Source of the DNA: Bacillus sp. FJAT-42376
GTDB taxonomy: Bacteria > Bacillota > Bacilli > Bacillales > Bacillaceae
Length of the DNA stretch: 64,000 nucleotides
Reading direction: 5' to 3'
Assembly: GCF_003816055.1 (NCBI RefSeq)
Contig: NZ_CP033906.1
Coordinates: forward strand, 1,116,001 to 1,180,000
The position numbers and the translations under genes are program-made. Under the pieces are notes generated by a model. The model had not been told where the DNA came from. It searched no databases and was given only the letters and a program-made list of their open reading frames with translations. How positions within the stretch are numbered: position 1 is the first letter of the stretch; the number at the start of each line of letters is the position of its first letter. Of this stretch, positions 42,938-50,465 are shown piece by piece.

Positions 42938-43104
42938 TTATCCACACAAAATTCGCACAATATAGAATAATTCAAGAGTTATCAACGTTATCCACACAAT
43001 TGGTAGGTCATTACATGCAATATTGTGGATAGGTGGGCTTTATCCTCCTAGTCACCCACACGTTTTTCCACAATATCAACAGGGGTGTGTATAACTTATT
43101 CACA
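42938..43104. other. DnaA-box cluster
   Basis: Within 167 bp there are four exact TTATNCACA boxes: 42938-42946, 42988-42996 (both TTATCCACA), 43096-43104 (TTATTCACA), and on the other strand 43086-43094 (TTATACACA). Two more with one mismatch are at 43064-43072 (TTTTCCACA) and, reversed, 43024-43032 (CTATCCACA). Such a density is typical of DnaA-titrating or DnaA-regulated clusters. dnaA and dnaN are not present, so this is not the usual oriC. Confidence 0.75.
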
Positions 43105-43234
43105 GATTTGCGGAATTTGTAGAATGGTGCGGAACATCATTGCTACATAAGAAAAACGTTCAAAAAATAGATACAGCCCTGAATGGATAGAGTAGCGAGG
43201 AAGAGAAAAGAATGATGACAAAAATAGACATATT

Positions 43235-43250
43235 ACTGGTATAGACAACT
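43235..43250 (+). promoter_or_regulatory. NagR/DasR-type operator (dre) before nagA
   Basis: ACTGGTATAGACAACT matches the GntR-HutC-type dre consensus ACTGGTCTAGACCACT at 14 of 16 positions. It lies 56-71 bp upstream of the nagA start, and nagR is the third gene of the operon, so autoregulation in response to glucosamine-6-phosphate is expected. Confidence 0.75.
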
Positions 43251-43305
43251 AGCCTTATAGATGGTAAAGTTTGTTTAGAATCAGAAAAAAGGAGTGCCTG
43301 TAAAC

Positions 43306-44487
43306 ATGATTGCGATTACTCAAGCAGCCGTTTATGCAGAAACGGGAACTTTTATACCTGGCTACGTCCTTATACAAGATGGAAAAGTGAAAGAGACGGG
43401 AATGATGGAAGCGTTAACTATTCCTGAGGGATGTCAAGAGATCAGGCTGACAGAAAACATCGAGCTGATCCCCGGAATGATCGACATGCACATCCATGGA
43501 GCAGGCGGTGCGGATGTGATGGATGCACAAGAAGAGGCACTTAAAACGATGGCCCGGCAGCTTGTTCAGGAAGGGACGACAAGTTTTCTTCCAACTACTA
43601 TGACGTCGGATGTTTCTTCAATTGAAAAAGCCCTTTCGAATCTGGATGTCTTTATGTCTAGACCGGCTTCAGGAGCGGAAGTGCTCGGTATTCATGTAGA
43701 AGGGCCCTTTCTTTCTCCGAAGCGGGCCGGTGCGCAGCTTCCGGGTCATTTCCTGAAGCCGGATATCGAGCTTTTTCAGGAATGGCAGGAAAAAGCAGGG
43801 AACGGAATTAAAATGATGACGATGGCTCCTGAGCTGGAAGGCGGCCTTAAGCTTGCGCAGCACTTAGCGGAGACAGGCGTCATTCCTTCCATCGGGCATT
43901 CGGATGCTCTTTTCCATGAAGGGGAAAAAGCGGCGGAACACGGAGTCATTCAGGCCACCCATCTTTTCAATGGAATGAGAGGGCTCCATCACCGGGAAGC
44001 GGGAACGGCAGGATTCGCCTTGCTTGATCCCCGTATAAAATGCGAAATCATTGCAGATGGAGTACATGTTGCTCCTGAAATGATCAGACTGGCTTATCAG
44101 ATCAAAGGTGCAGACGGGATGATTCTCATTACAGACTCTATGAGGGCTAAAGGACTTGAAAATGGTGTCTATGATCTTGGAGGACAAGATGTGCATGTGA
44201 AGGACGGCAGAGCGGAGCTTTCTAACGGGTCCCTTGCAGGCAGCGTCCTGAAGATGAACGAGGCGGTCCGCAATATGAAGCGTTTTACAGGCTGTTCCAC
44301 AAAAGACATCATCCAGATGGCTTCTGCCAATCCGGCAAAACAGCTTAATGTGTATGACCGGAAAGGAAGCATCAGAGCAGGGAAGGATGCCGATCTCACA
44401 GCCCTGTCAAAGGATGGGGAAGTTGTTCTTACGATTAGTGCCGGAGAAGTTGCTTATCAAAAGGAGGATTCCAATGAAACTGATTAA
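43306..44487 (+). CDS. nagA: N-acetylglucosamine-6-phosphate deacetylase
   Basis: This 393-residue amidohydrolase converts N-acetylglucosamine-6-phosphate to glucosamine-6-phosphate plus acetate. It shows LIPGMIDMHIHGAGGADVMD (metal site, about 62-65), GIHVEGPFLSPKRAGAQ with the Glu ligand, IPSIGHSDALFHEG, THLFNGMRGLHHREAG, and the catalytic Asp in LITDSMRAKG. The ATG at 43306 is preferred; a GTG at 43294 is open but too close to AAAGGAG, so its use cannot be excluded. It overlaps nagB by 14 bp. Confidence 0.93.
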   Translation: MIAITQAAVYAETGTFIPGYVLIQDGKVKETGMMEALTIPEGCQEIRLTENIELIPGMIDMHIHGAGGADVMDAQEEALKTMARQLVQEGTTSFLPTTMTSDVSSIEKALSNLDVFMSRPASGAEVLGIHVEGPFLSPKRAGAQLPGHFLKPDIELFQEWQEKAGNGIKMMTMAPELEGGLKLAQHLAETGVIPSIGHSDALFHEGEKAAEHGVIQATHLFNGMRGLHHREAGTAGFALLDPRIKCEIIADGVHVAPEMIRLAYQIKGADGMILITDSMRAKGLENGVYDLGGQDVHVKDGRAELSNGSLAGSVLKMNEAVRNMKRFTGCSTKDIIQMASANPAKQLNVYDRKGSIRAGKDADLTALSKDGEVVLTISAGEVAYQKEDSNETD

Positions 44488-45220
44488 AACGGAAAATTAC
44501 CGGGATATGAGCCAGAAAGCTTCGCATATTTTTTTGGATCAAATGGATGCAAAACGGGACCCTGTTCTTGGACTTGCTACCGGCGGAACCGTTAAAGGGG
44601 TTTACTATGAACTGATCCAGCTTTATAAAGAAGGACGCATTTCATTTTCAGAGGCCGTCTCGTTCAATTTGGATGAGTATTTCGGAATGAAAAAAGAGGA
44701 CCCTAACAGTTATTTCAGCTATATGCAGAAGCAGCTGTTCCATTATACGGACTTTGCACCGAATCATAACCACATTCCCGACGGAACAGCCGAAGATCCA
44801 GTCAGAGAATGCGGACGGTATGAGCGGATGATTGAAGAAGCGGGCGGAGTGGATCTGCAGCTGCTCGGCATTGGAGAAAACGGCCACATTGGATTTAATG
44901 AGCCCGGCACATCTTTTGATATCCCCACTCATCTTGTCCAGCTGACGGACTCAACGCGAAAAGCGAATGCCCGGTATTTTGAAACGATGAACGATGTTCC
45001 AGAAAAAGCGGTTACCATGGGAATCAACACAATTATGAAAAGCCGCAAAATTGTTCTTCTTGCTTCCGGTGTCAAAAAGGCGGCAGCGATCGAAAGGCTT
45101 TGGTACGGAGAGGTCACGGAAGAATTTCCTGCATCCGTATTAAAAAATCATCCCGATGTCACCATTATTGCAGATGCGGAAGCGCTCTCCGGAATCCGGG
45201 AAGGAGATTCAGCTTCATGA
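44474..45220 (+). CDS. nagB: Glucosamine-6-phosphate deaminase
   Basis: This 248-residue protein deaminates and isomerises glucosamine-6-phosphate to fructose-6-phosphate. It has LGLATGGTVKGVYYELIQLY, FNLDEYFGM, and the active-site block LLGIGENGHIGFNEPGTSF, with the catalytic Asp/Glu/His residues. AAGGAGG precedes the ATG at 44474. It overlaps nagA by 14 bp and nagR by 4 bp, giving a compact nagABR operon. Confidence 0.93.
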   Translation: MKLIKTENYRDMSQKASHIFLDQMDAKRDPVLGLATGGTVKGVYYELIQLYKEGRISFSEAVSFNLDEYFGMKKEDPNSYFSYMQKQLFHYTDFAPNHNHIPDGTAEDPVRECGRYERMIEEAGGVDLQLLGIGENGHIGFNEPGTSFDIPTHLVQLTDSTRKANARYFETMNDVPEKAVTMGINTIMKSRKIVLLASGVKKAAAIERLWYGEVTEEFPASVLKNHPDVTIIADAEALSGIREGDSAS

Positions 45221-45954
45221 TCAAAAAAGATTCCCCGGTCCCAATTTACTATCAGGTGGAAGAAAACATTAAAGAAAAAATCCATTCGGGCGAGTGGAAA
45301 AGCGGGGATGCCATCCCATCTGAGCGCCAGTTCTGCGAGCAATACTCCATTAGCCGAATGACGGTACGCCAGGCAATCAGCAATCTGGTCAATGAAGGAA
45401 TTTTGGAACGGAAGAGAGGCCGGGGGACATTTGTCTCCGCTGCCAAGCTGAATCAGGAGCTCACAGGAATTACGAGCTTTACCGAGCAAATGGCGGAACA
45501 GGGAAAGAAGCCGGAAACGAAAGTGCTGAGCTTCGAGCAGACTTCCTCTTCCAAGCAGGCGGCGAAGGAACTTGGGCTCGATCAAGATGAAGAGATATAC
45601 AAAGTGAAACGGATCCGTCTCGCGGACGGAGAGGCAATCGCCTATGAGACCCTTTATATGCCCGTCCGTCTTTTTCCGGACATGACAAAAAAGCATGCAG
45701 AGGGATCTATCTATGATTACATTGAAAATCAGTGCGGACTTCCGATCCAGTATGGAAAGCAAGAACTGGAAGCAGCCGAGGCAGGGAAAAAAGCGGCCGA
45801 CGCGCTAAAGCTTGATGAAGGGGCACCGGTTCTCAAGATTCAGAGGACCAGCTTTACTCCGGACCACACAGCGGTTGAGTATACGAAAACGATTTATAGA
45901 GGCGACCGGTATAAATACGTGATGGAACTGGAACGCAAACACGGAGGAATATAG
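45217..45954 (+). CDS. nagR: GntR-family regulator of the nag operon
   Basis: This 245-residue repressor has a winged helix at residues 1-75 (VPIYYQVEENIKEKIHSG, IPSERQFCEQYSISRMTVRQAI) and a UTRA ligand domain (about 90-240, ETKVLSFEQTSSSKQAAKEL, GEAIAYETLYMPVRLFP) as in HutC-type proteins YvoA/NagR. It probably binds ACTGGTATAGACAACT at 43235-43250, and glucosamine-6-phosphate or its N-acetyl form would relieve repression. AAGGAG precedes the ATG, which overlaps the nagB stop. Confidence 0.9.
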   Translation: MIKKDSPVPIYYQVEENIKEKIHSGEWKSGDAIPSERQFCEQYSISRMTVRQAISNLVNEGILERKRGRGTFVSAAKLNQELTGITSFTEQMAEQGKKPETKVLSFEQTSSSKQAAKELGLDQDEEIYKVKRIRLADGEAIAYETLYMPVRLFPDMTKKHAEGSIYDYIENQCGLPIQYGKQELEAAEAGKKAADALKLDEGAPVLKIQRTSFTPDHTAVEYTKTIYRGDRYKYVMELERKHGGI

Positions 45955-45955
45955 G

Positions 45956-46798
45956 GTGGAGCCGGCGAAAATTGCAGAAAACATGGCCCGTGTATACCGG
46001 CAGAATCCGAAGGTCGAGTCTGTCTGGATTGGCGGTTCTGTATCACGCGGATGGAATGACGGTTTTTCGGACATTGAGCTGTTTCTCGTTTGGAAGTCAG
46101 AACCGGCTGATGCAGACCGCATGGAGCCAATTCAGGCCGTTCAGGGGGAAATCCTCGATTATCATGCATATGAAGACGAAGAGTGGTCCGAATCCTATAT
46201 GGCATTCGGAGTGAAGATGGAGCTCAGCCATTTCTTAACTGCCACGGTGGAAAAGGTCATTAGGGAAGTCACGGTAAATCATTCGGCCAATCTTGACCAT
46301 CAGTGCCTTGCTTCTTCCATCAGCAGCGGGATATGCCTTGAAGGAGAGGAAGTTTTTTCAAAACTGAAGAACGGGCTTACCCCCTATCCGGCGGGTTTGA
46401 AAAAGGCAATGATGGAAGAAAATCTGGATTTTGGAAACCGGTGGCGGAATCGTCAAGCGCTGGCAGACAGACAGGATTGGCTCATGCTCCATGAAGTGTT
46501 TGTTACCGTTCAGAAAAAGGTGATGGCGATTCTCTTCGCGTTAAATGAAAGCTATGTCCATCATCCCGCTTTTAAATGGCAAAGAAAATCACTGGATGAG
46601 ATGGCTGTAAAGCCGGCAGATGCGGCAGAGCGGCTCGAGCAGGTTTTTCTGGAACATCCTTCATACGGTTTAGCCATCCTTGAAGAGTTTCTTGACGAAT
46701 TTTTCGGAATTGTCAGGATGCATCATCCGGTTCTTTCATTCGATCAAAAGCTGGAAAGCAGCATGGCTGTACGACCGCAGAAAAAAACAGGTGAGTGA
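45956..46798 (+). CDS. Nucleotidyltransferase-fold protein
   Basis: This 280-residue protein starts at a GTG two bases after the nagR stop, with GGAGG upstream, so it is the last gene of the nag operon. It has the NTP_transf_2 motif SVWIGGSVSRGWNDGFSDIEL (about residues 20-40, GS...SDxEL) with the metal-binding acidic pair, and a helical C-terminal part similar to DUF4037-type proteins. No other motif identifies the substrate. A role with amino sugars is suggested only by position. Confidence 0.7.
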   Translation: MEPAKIAENMARVYRQNPKVESVWIGGSVSRGWNDGFSDIELFLVWKSEPADADRMEPIQAVQGEILDYHAYEDEEWSESYMAFGVKMELSHFLTATVEKVIREVTVNHSANLDHQCLASSISSGICLEGEEVFSKLKNGLTPYPAGLKKAMMEENLDFGNRWRNRQALADRQDWLMLHEVFVTVQKKVMAILFALNESYVHHPAFKWQRKSLDEMAVKPADAAERLEQVFLEHPSYGLAILEEFLDEFFGIVRMHHPVLSFDQKLESSMAVRPQKKTGE

Positions 46799-46814
46799 GT
46801 CACCTGTTTTTCCG
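46784..46814 (+). terminator. Terminator after nag operon
   Basis: AAAACAGGTGA and TCACCTGTTTTT pair around GTGAG; the stem overlaps the end of the nucleotidyltransferase gene. Confidence 0.8.
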
Positions 46815-46817
46815 GTT

Positions 46818-47402
46818 TCATATTTCTTTTGCTTCGTTCCATTCGGTCTGGACCGGTTCATTCGGTAAGTTCCGTGTCACATATGTTCCGGCAATCAGAT
46901 CGTGAATGGATCGTTTGTCTTCCCTTACGCCCATCATGATGGCGCTCGCTGCAAGCACGATCAAGGATAGCAGCATGCCCCCGAATAGAACGGCAAATGC
47001 TGCGATGAGGGAGTTGCTTGGTTCAGGGGCTGTTTCCAGCGGATTGCTCATGATTTCGATAAATTCAGACCATGAAAGAGATAGAGCAATGACAGCTCCG
47101 ATAATGGCCGGAAGACCGTAAAGAATGCCGCTGATCACCGTCCGTTTGATCATCGTCCAGAACGTGACACCCTGCCCGTTCACTTTGACAATCCGAACCT
47201 TCACAGCCCTTTTGCCGACCGTATAGCCATACCAGAAAATCGGCAGCAGAAGCCCGTAAAAGAATTGAATCCCGCTTGTCGTATTCTGTCCAATTGTTTC
47301 GCCAACCAGGAGAGTAAGTAAATATCCTATAATTGCAAATAGCACTCCGTCAATAAGATTCGCCCCAAGGCGTATCCAAAAGCCTGCCGGATTTTTTTCC
47401 AT
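46818..47402 (-). CDS. RDD-family membrane protein
   Basis: This 194-residue protein has the RDD signature FWIRLGANLIDGVLFAIIGYLL at the start and a second RDD-like FWYGYTVGKRAVKVRIVKVNG, with about four membrane segments. Some RDD proteins act as Na+/H+ antiporters, but most are uncharacterised. AAAGGAGG precedes the ATG. It is convergent with the nag operon and divergent from thrC. Confidence 0.82.
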   Translation of the reverse strand: MEKNPAGFWIRLGANLIDGVLFAIIGYLLTLLVGETIGQNTTSGIQFFYGLLLPIFWYGYTVGKRAVKVRIVKVNGQGVTFWTMIKRTVISGILYGLPAIIGAVIALSLSWSEFIEIMSNPLETAPEPSNSLIAAFAVLFGGMLLSLIVLAASAIMMGVREDKRSIHDLIAGTYVTRNLPNEPVQTEWNEAKEI

Positions 47403-47473
47403 AAAAAATCGCCTCCTTTAATCATCATTTTCCATCATACCCTAAAATACCAAGTAAACCAATGTGTGCCCCA

Positions 47474-47502
47474 TTCATAAGAAAAATATTCTGTGATAAG
47501 AT
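47474..47502 (+). promoter_or_regulatory. Sigma-A promoter of thrC leader
   Basis: TTCATA at 47474-47479 and TAAGAT at 47497-47502 are separated by 17 bp. A transcript starting near 47509 would run into the hairpin at 47534-47567 before reaching threonine synthase. Confidence 0.45.
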
Positions 47503-47533
47503 AAGGACAAGATTGCTGATCAGACAAACTGAA

Positions 47534-47567
47534 GGCCCATCTCTAGTTTATTAGGGATGGGCTTTTT
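47534..47567 (+). terminator. Leader hairpin terminator before threonine synthase
   Basis: GCCCATC(TC)TA and TAGGGATGGGC pair around GTTTAT and are followed by TTTTTTT. It lies 80 bp before the thrC start, downstream of a plausible promoter, so it may attenuate thrC or end a separate short RNA. Confidence 0.7.
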
Positions 47568-47645
47568 TTATCCCATATCCAGCGGGGATTGTATGCAGGA
47601 TTTGGGCATCAGCGGAAAACCATCATTCACAGGGAGGAATTTTTC

Positions 47646-48869
47646 ATGCTTTACAGTTATATGACACAGCTTGTATGCCCGAAATGCGGCAGCAGCTATG
47701 ATCCGGATCAAGTCCAGCAGCTGTGCACATGCGGTTCGCCGCTGCTTGTTGAATACGATTACGAGGAACTGAAAAAGGTTTGGACAAAAGAAAGCCTGGC
47801 ATCCCGCGCAAGCAGTCTTTGGAGATATCACGAGCTTTTGCCGGTTCGTGAAGAAAGCAATGCCGTAACGATGGGGGAAGGGGGCACTCCGATTCTGCCG
47901 GTTCCTGAAATAGGCGCGCAGTATGGCATTAAACAGCTATTTATGAAGGATGAAGGCTTGATTCCAACCGGTTCATTTAAAGCGAGGGGAGCAGCTGTCG
48001 GTCTATCAAAAGCCAAAGAGCTCGGAGTGAAAAAATTCGCCATGCCGACGAACGGGAACGCCGGGGCTGCATGGTCCCTCTATGCTGCACGAGCCGGACT
48101 GGAAGCCAATGTCGTGATGCCGGTGGATGCCCCGATCACGACACGCAAAGAATGCGCTGCATCCGGAGCCAACCTGTGGCTTGTGAATGGACTGATCAGC
48201 GATGCAGGGAAAATGGTGGCGGAGCTCGTTGAAAAGAAAGGATATTACGATGCATCCACGCTGAAAGAGCCATATCGGATTGAAGGCAAAAAAACAATGG
48301 GTCTAGAAATTGCCGAGCAGTTCGGATGGGAGGTGCCGGACGTCATTCTCTATCCGACAGGCGGAGGGGTCGGGTTGATTGGAATTTATAAAGCACTTAT
48401 GGAACTCCAGAAGCTTGGCTGGATCGCTCCTGATAAACTGCCGAGACTCGTAGCGGTTCAGGCGGAAGGCTGCGCGCCGATTGTGAAGGCCTGGGAAGAG
48501 GGGAAAACCGAATCCGAATTTTGGAAGGATTCTAAAACCGGGGCCTTTGGAATCAATGTTCCGAAAGCCATCGGTGATTTCCTTGTCCTCGATGCGATCT
48601 ATAAGACAAAAGGCTGTGCCGTTTCCATTTCGGAGGAAGCCATTCAAACCGCCCAGCTTGATATTGCGTCAAAAGAAGGATTGTTCATCTGTCCTGAGGG
48701 AGCAGCTGTATTCGCAGCCGCCAAAAAGCTTCGGGAGGAACAATGGATCAAGGAAACGGACAAGGTGGTCCTTCTGAATACAGGGCAGGGAATCAAGTAT
48801 GCAGATGACCTGAAAGCAGAGGCTCCGGTGCTTGAACCGGGGGATTCCCTTCTATCCGCATTTCAGTAA
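47646..48869 (+). CDS. thrC: Threonine synthase
   Basis: This 407-residue PLP enzyme converts O-phosphohomoserine to threonine. It has an N-terminal zinc ribbon CPKCG ... CTCG (residues 11-30), the PLP-lysine motif LIPTGSFKARGAA with Lys near residue 113, AMPTNGNAGAAWSLYAARAG (Asn-containing phosphate loop), and the GGGVGLIGIYKAL loop near 240. CAGGGAGGA precedes the ATG. No hom or thrB genes lie nearby. The zinc-ribbon form is common in Bacilli alongside the classic ThrC, so it may be a second paralogue of related function. Confidence 0.87.
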   Translation: MLYSYMTQLVCPKCGSSYDPDQVQQLCTCGSPLLVEYDYEELKKVWTKESLASRASSLWRYHELLPVREESNAVTMGEGGTPILPVPEIGAQYGIKQLFMKDEGLIPTGSFKARGAAVGLSKAKELGVKKFAMPTNGNAGAAWSLYAARAGLEANVVMPVDAPITTRKECAASGANLWLVNGLISDAGKMVAELVEKKGYYDASTLKEPYRIEGKKTMGLEIAEQFGWEVPDVILYPTGGGVGLIGIYKALMELQKLGWIAPDKLPRLVAVQAEGCAPIVKAWEEGKTESEFWKDSKTGAFGINVPKAIGDFLVLDAIYKTKGCAVSISEEAIQTAQLDIASKEGLFICPEGAAVFAAAKKLREEQWIKETDKVVLLNTGQGIKYADDLKAEAPVLEPGDSLLSAFQ

Positions 48870-48880
48870 AAATAAAGAAA

Positions 48881-49051
48881 ATGACCAGCCAATTTAAGCA
48901 CCGGGAGTTAGGGAAATGGCGCTATTGGCATGATATGACCTTGCCGGGAAAAGGCCAGGTCATCCTCACTTCAAACGAAGGGGTCAAAGTCATTCATTAT
49001 CAATTGAGTATGTACTGGCCCGATAAATTCCTAAAAGCGAAGCGAATATAA
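48881..49051 (+). CDS. Possible 56-residue protein, unknown
   Basis: A short open frame begins MTSQFKHRELGKWRYWHDM and ends with KAKRI, with the terminator at 49051-49083 right after the stop. The ribosome-binding site is weak (AAAGAAA). Codon use looks normal, but no family is recognised, and it might be the remnant of a larger gene. Confidence 0.35.
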   Translation: MTSQFKHRELGKWRYWHDMTLPGKGQVILTSNEGVKVIHYQLSMYWPDKFLKAKRI

Positions 49052-49083
49052 AAAAGCCCCTGCTGACTCCTGGCAGGGGCTTT
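49051..49083. terminator. Bidirectional terminator between convergent genes
   Basis: AAAAGCCCCTGC and GCAGGGGCTTTT pair around TGACTCCTG with T/A tracts on both sides. It serves yfhD and the plus-strand frame before it. Confidence 0.85.
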
Positions 49084-49088
49084 TGCAT

Positions 49089-49280
49089 TTATCTTTTTCT
49101 TTTTTGCTGACGCTGGTTGGCTGCATCGGCTCTGGATTGAGCCTGCGTATCAGCCTGGTCGGCTAATTCACGGGAGAACTCCTCATATGTTCCATCTGTC
49201 TCTTTCTTCAGCTGTTTCGGAACTTGAGCAAGACCATTCTTGTTTTTATCACGAGTATGCTGCTTGTGTCCTCTTCCCAA
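49089..49280 (-). CDS. yfhD: YfhD-family protein
   Basis: This 63-residue, very hydrophilic protein reads GRGHKQHTRDKNKNGLAQVPK near the start and YEEFSRELADQADTQAQ in the second half, matching YfhD of B. subtilis, a small Bacillus protein of unknown role. I chose the TTG at 49280 because AGGGGGCG lies six bases upstream and gives the family length; the frame extends to a TTG at 49316. It opens the yfh synteny block. Confidence 0.78.
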   Translation of the reverse strand: MGRGHKQHTRDKNKNGLAQVPKQLKKETDGTYEEFSRELADQADTQAQSRADAANQRQQKRKR

Positions 49281-49355
49281 AGTGAACGCCCCCTGTGAGT
49301 TGAACTTGTGGTTCAATGTTAGGATAGCCTTACAGCGGGACCTGTATGCTGGTAA

Positions 49356-49475
49356 CTAGTTCTTTTTCTTCGTAAATCCGCCAGCCCGGTCCGCCGCTTT
49401 AAATTCCCTGCCATAAAGAACTTCCTGCATCGCGGTCAAGGTTTTCTTCGAATTTTCATGTCGTTTCTTTTCCAT
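49356..49475 (-). CDS. yfhE: YfhE-family small protein
   Basis: This 39-residue protein reads KKTLTAMQEVLYGREFKAADR in its middle, matching the conserved core of the YfhE family next to yfhD. It is basic, hydrophilic and has no membrane segment. GGAG lies 11 bases before the ATG. It is too short to show a domain, and its function is unknown. Confidence 0.75.
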   Translation of the reverse strand: MEKKRHENSKKTLTAMQEVLYGREFKAADRAGGFTKKKN

Positions 49476-49619
49476 CCTTCAATCAGCTCCATTCTTAAGA
49501 CTAGAACTATTTTGGACAATCGGCATGGGATTCATACTCCATATAAAAACACGGCAGGATTGGCGGACAAAGAGCGGCGGCAGGGAAGCGATTCAGTTCA
49601 ATAAGTCCGCCTGCCGCAA

Positions 49620-49650
49620 ACAAAAGACCCGCCTTTTTCAGGCGGGCCGT
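49620..49650 (-). terminator. Terminator after GNAT gene
   Basis: ACCCGCC and GGCGGGC pair around TTTTTCA, with TCTTTTGTTTG following on the minus strand. Confidence 0.75.
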
Positions 49651-49655
49651 TCTGA

Positions 49656-50213
49656 TTAAGCTTCTTTCAAATGCTGTTCTTCCGCAATGGAAGGGGTTCT
49701 CATGGTGTAGAGTGTATATAGATCCTTTTTAATTTCATAAAGGCTGTAGATGTCTTCCCCGTTATTAATTTGATCCAGCAGCGCTTTTCGGGTTTCGTTC
49801 GCACATACGACATAAGGAAGCTTTTCTGCCGCTTTCGTTGACCGGACGTTCACCTTCCGGATGCGGAGAAAAATGGTTTCAATGCCTAGTTCGTAGAACA
49901 GTTCATTGAAAAAAGCGTCTTTTGCTGTTTGATTGTAGCCTTTGCCGTGGTATGGCTTTCCAAGCCAGGTTCCGAGGAACCCGGCATTTTCCTGGAGGTC
50001 AAAAAGACTGATGGTCCCGATTGGAGAGCCCCATTCATCGAGAATGGTCCGTGAAATCAATTCACTGCGCTCTTCGGCTTCAATTGTTTGCTTGGTTAAA
50101 AACAAATATTCCTCGATTGAATCAGCTTTATGACGTACGTAAGGGAAGACATCGGGGTGTACCATAAGTTCGTACAGCGCATGACTATCGTGAATGTCAC
50201 GTTTTTTAAGCAT
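49656..50213 (-). CDS. GNAT-family acetyltransferase
   Basis: This 185-residue protein has a GNAT fold of the RimJ/RimL type: SELISRTILDEWGSPIGTISLFDLQENAGFLGTWLGKPYHGKGY (acetyl-CoA loop GKPYHGKGY) and ELGIETIFLRIRKVNVRSTKAAEKLPYVV, which keeps the N-x-x-S-x-x-x-x-E pattern. The start at 50213 follows GGAGGGAGCG. The upstream region holds a T-arm-like hairpin and a long competing hairpin, which may control the gene. Confidence 0.82.
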   Translation of the reverse strand: MLKKRDIHDSHALYELMVHPDVFPYVRHKADSIEEYLFLTKQTIEAEERSELISRTILDEWGSPIGTISLFDLQENAGFLGTWLGKPYHGKGYNQTAKDAFFNELFYELGIETIFLRIRKVNVRSTKAAEKLPYVVCANETRKALLDQINNGEDIYSLYEIKKDLYTLYTMRTPSIAEEQHLKEA

Positions 50214-50257
50214 CTTTCTCGCTCCCTCCAACATGAGGGCAGACGCGTAGCCTTAAG

Positions 50258-50304
50258 CCCCACCCTCGAAATTTTTTAAATTAGCCAAAAAATTTCGGGG
50301 TGGG
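50258..50304 (-). promoter_or_regulatory. Long hairpin upstream of GNAT gene
   Basis: CCCACCCCGAAATTTTTT and AAAAAATTTCGAGGGTGGG pair almost fully around a short GGCTAATTT loop. It lies 30-75 bases before the GNAT ribosome-binding site. No T tract follows, so it is not a standard terminator. Confidence 0.65.
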
Positions 50305-50345
50305 AATCGAACCCACTAGAACCAGTAAAACTGGTGGCGCACCAT
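50300..50345 (-). ncRNA. T-arm-like structured leader RNA (candidate)
   Basis: On the minus strand GTGGG-TTCGATT-CCCAC forms an exact tRNA T-arm (50300-50316), preceded by hairpins ACCAG-TTTTA-CTGGT and TGGTG-CGC-CACCA. No matching acceptor strand is found, so it is not a complete tRNA. The T-arm 3' strand is the 5' strand of the long hairpin at 50258-50304, so the two structures exclude each other. Confidence 0.4.
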
Positions 50346-50465
50346 TTGCCTTCCCATAGATCCCAGGTCATTAAATTGTCATACACAGCAAGGCTTTGTG
50401 AGCAAGCCATGCACTGATATCATACTCGAATTTTTATGAAAAAGATACTGTTTTTTTTGTGTTTT

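Noticed and set aside
42900..43300. Chromosomal origin oriC
   Set aside because: The DnaA boxes are striking, but dnaA, dnaN and the usual origin neighbours are absent, and no AT-rich unwinding element is clear.
47480..47645. T-box riboswitch before threonine synthase
   Set aside because: The leader is too short and lacks the AGGGTGGNACCGCG T-box sequence and a specifier stem.
50270..50400. Complete tRNA gene on the minus strand
   Set aside because: A T-arm is perfect, but no acceptor strand pairs with the sequence after it, the hairpin at the anticodon position has a five-base loop, and no CCA follows.
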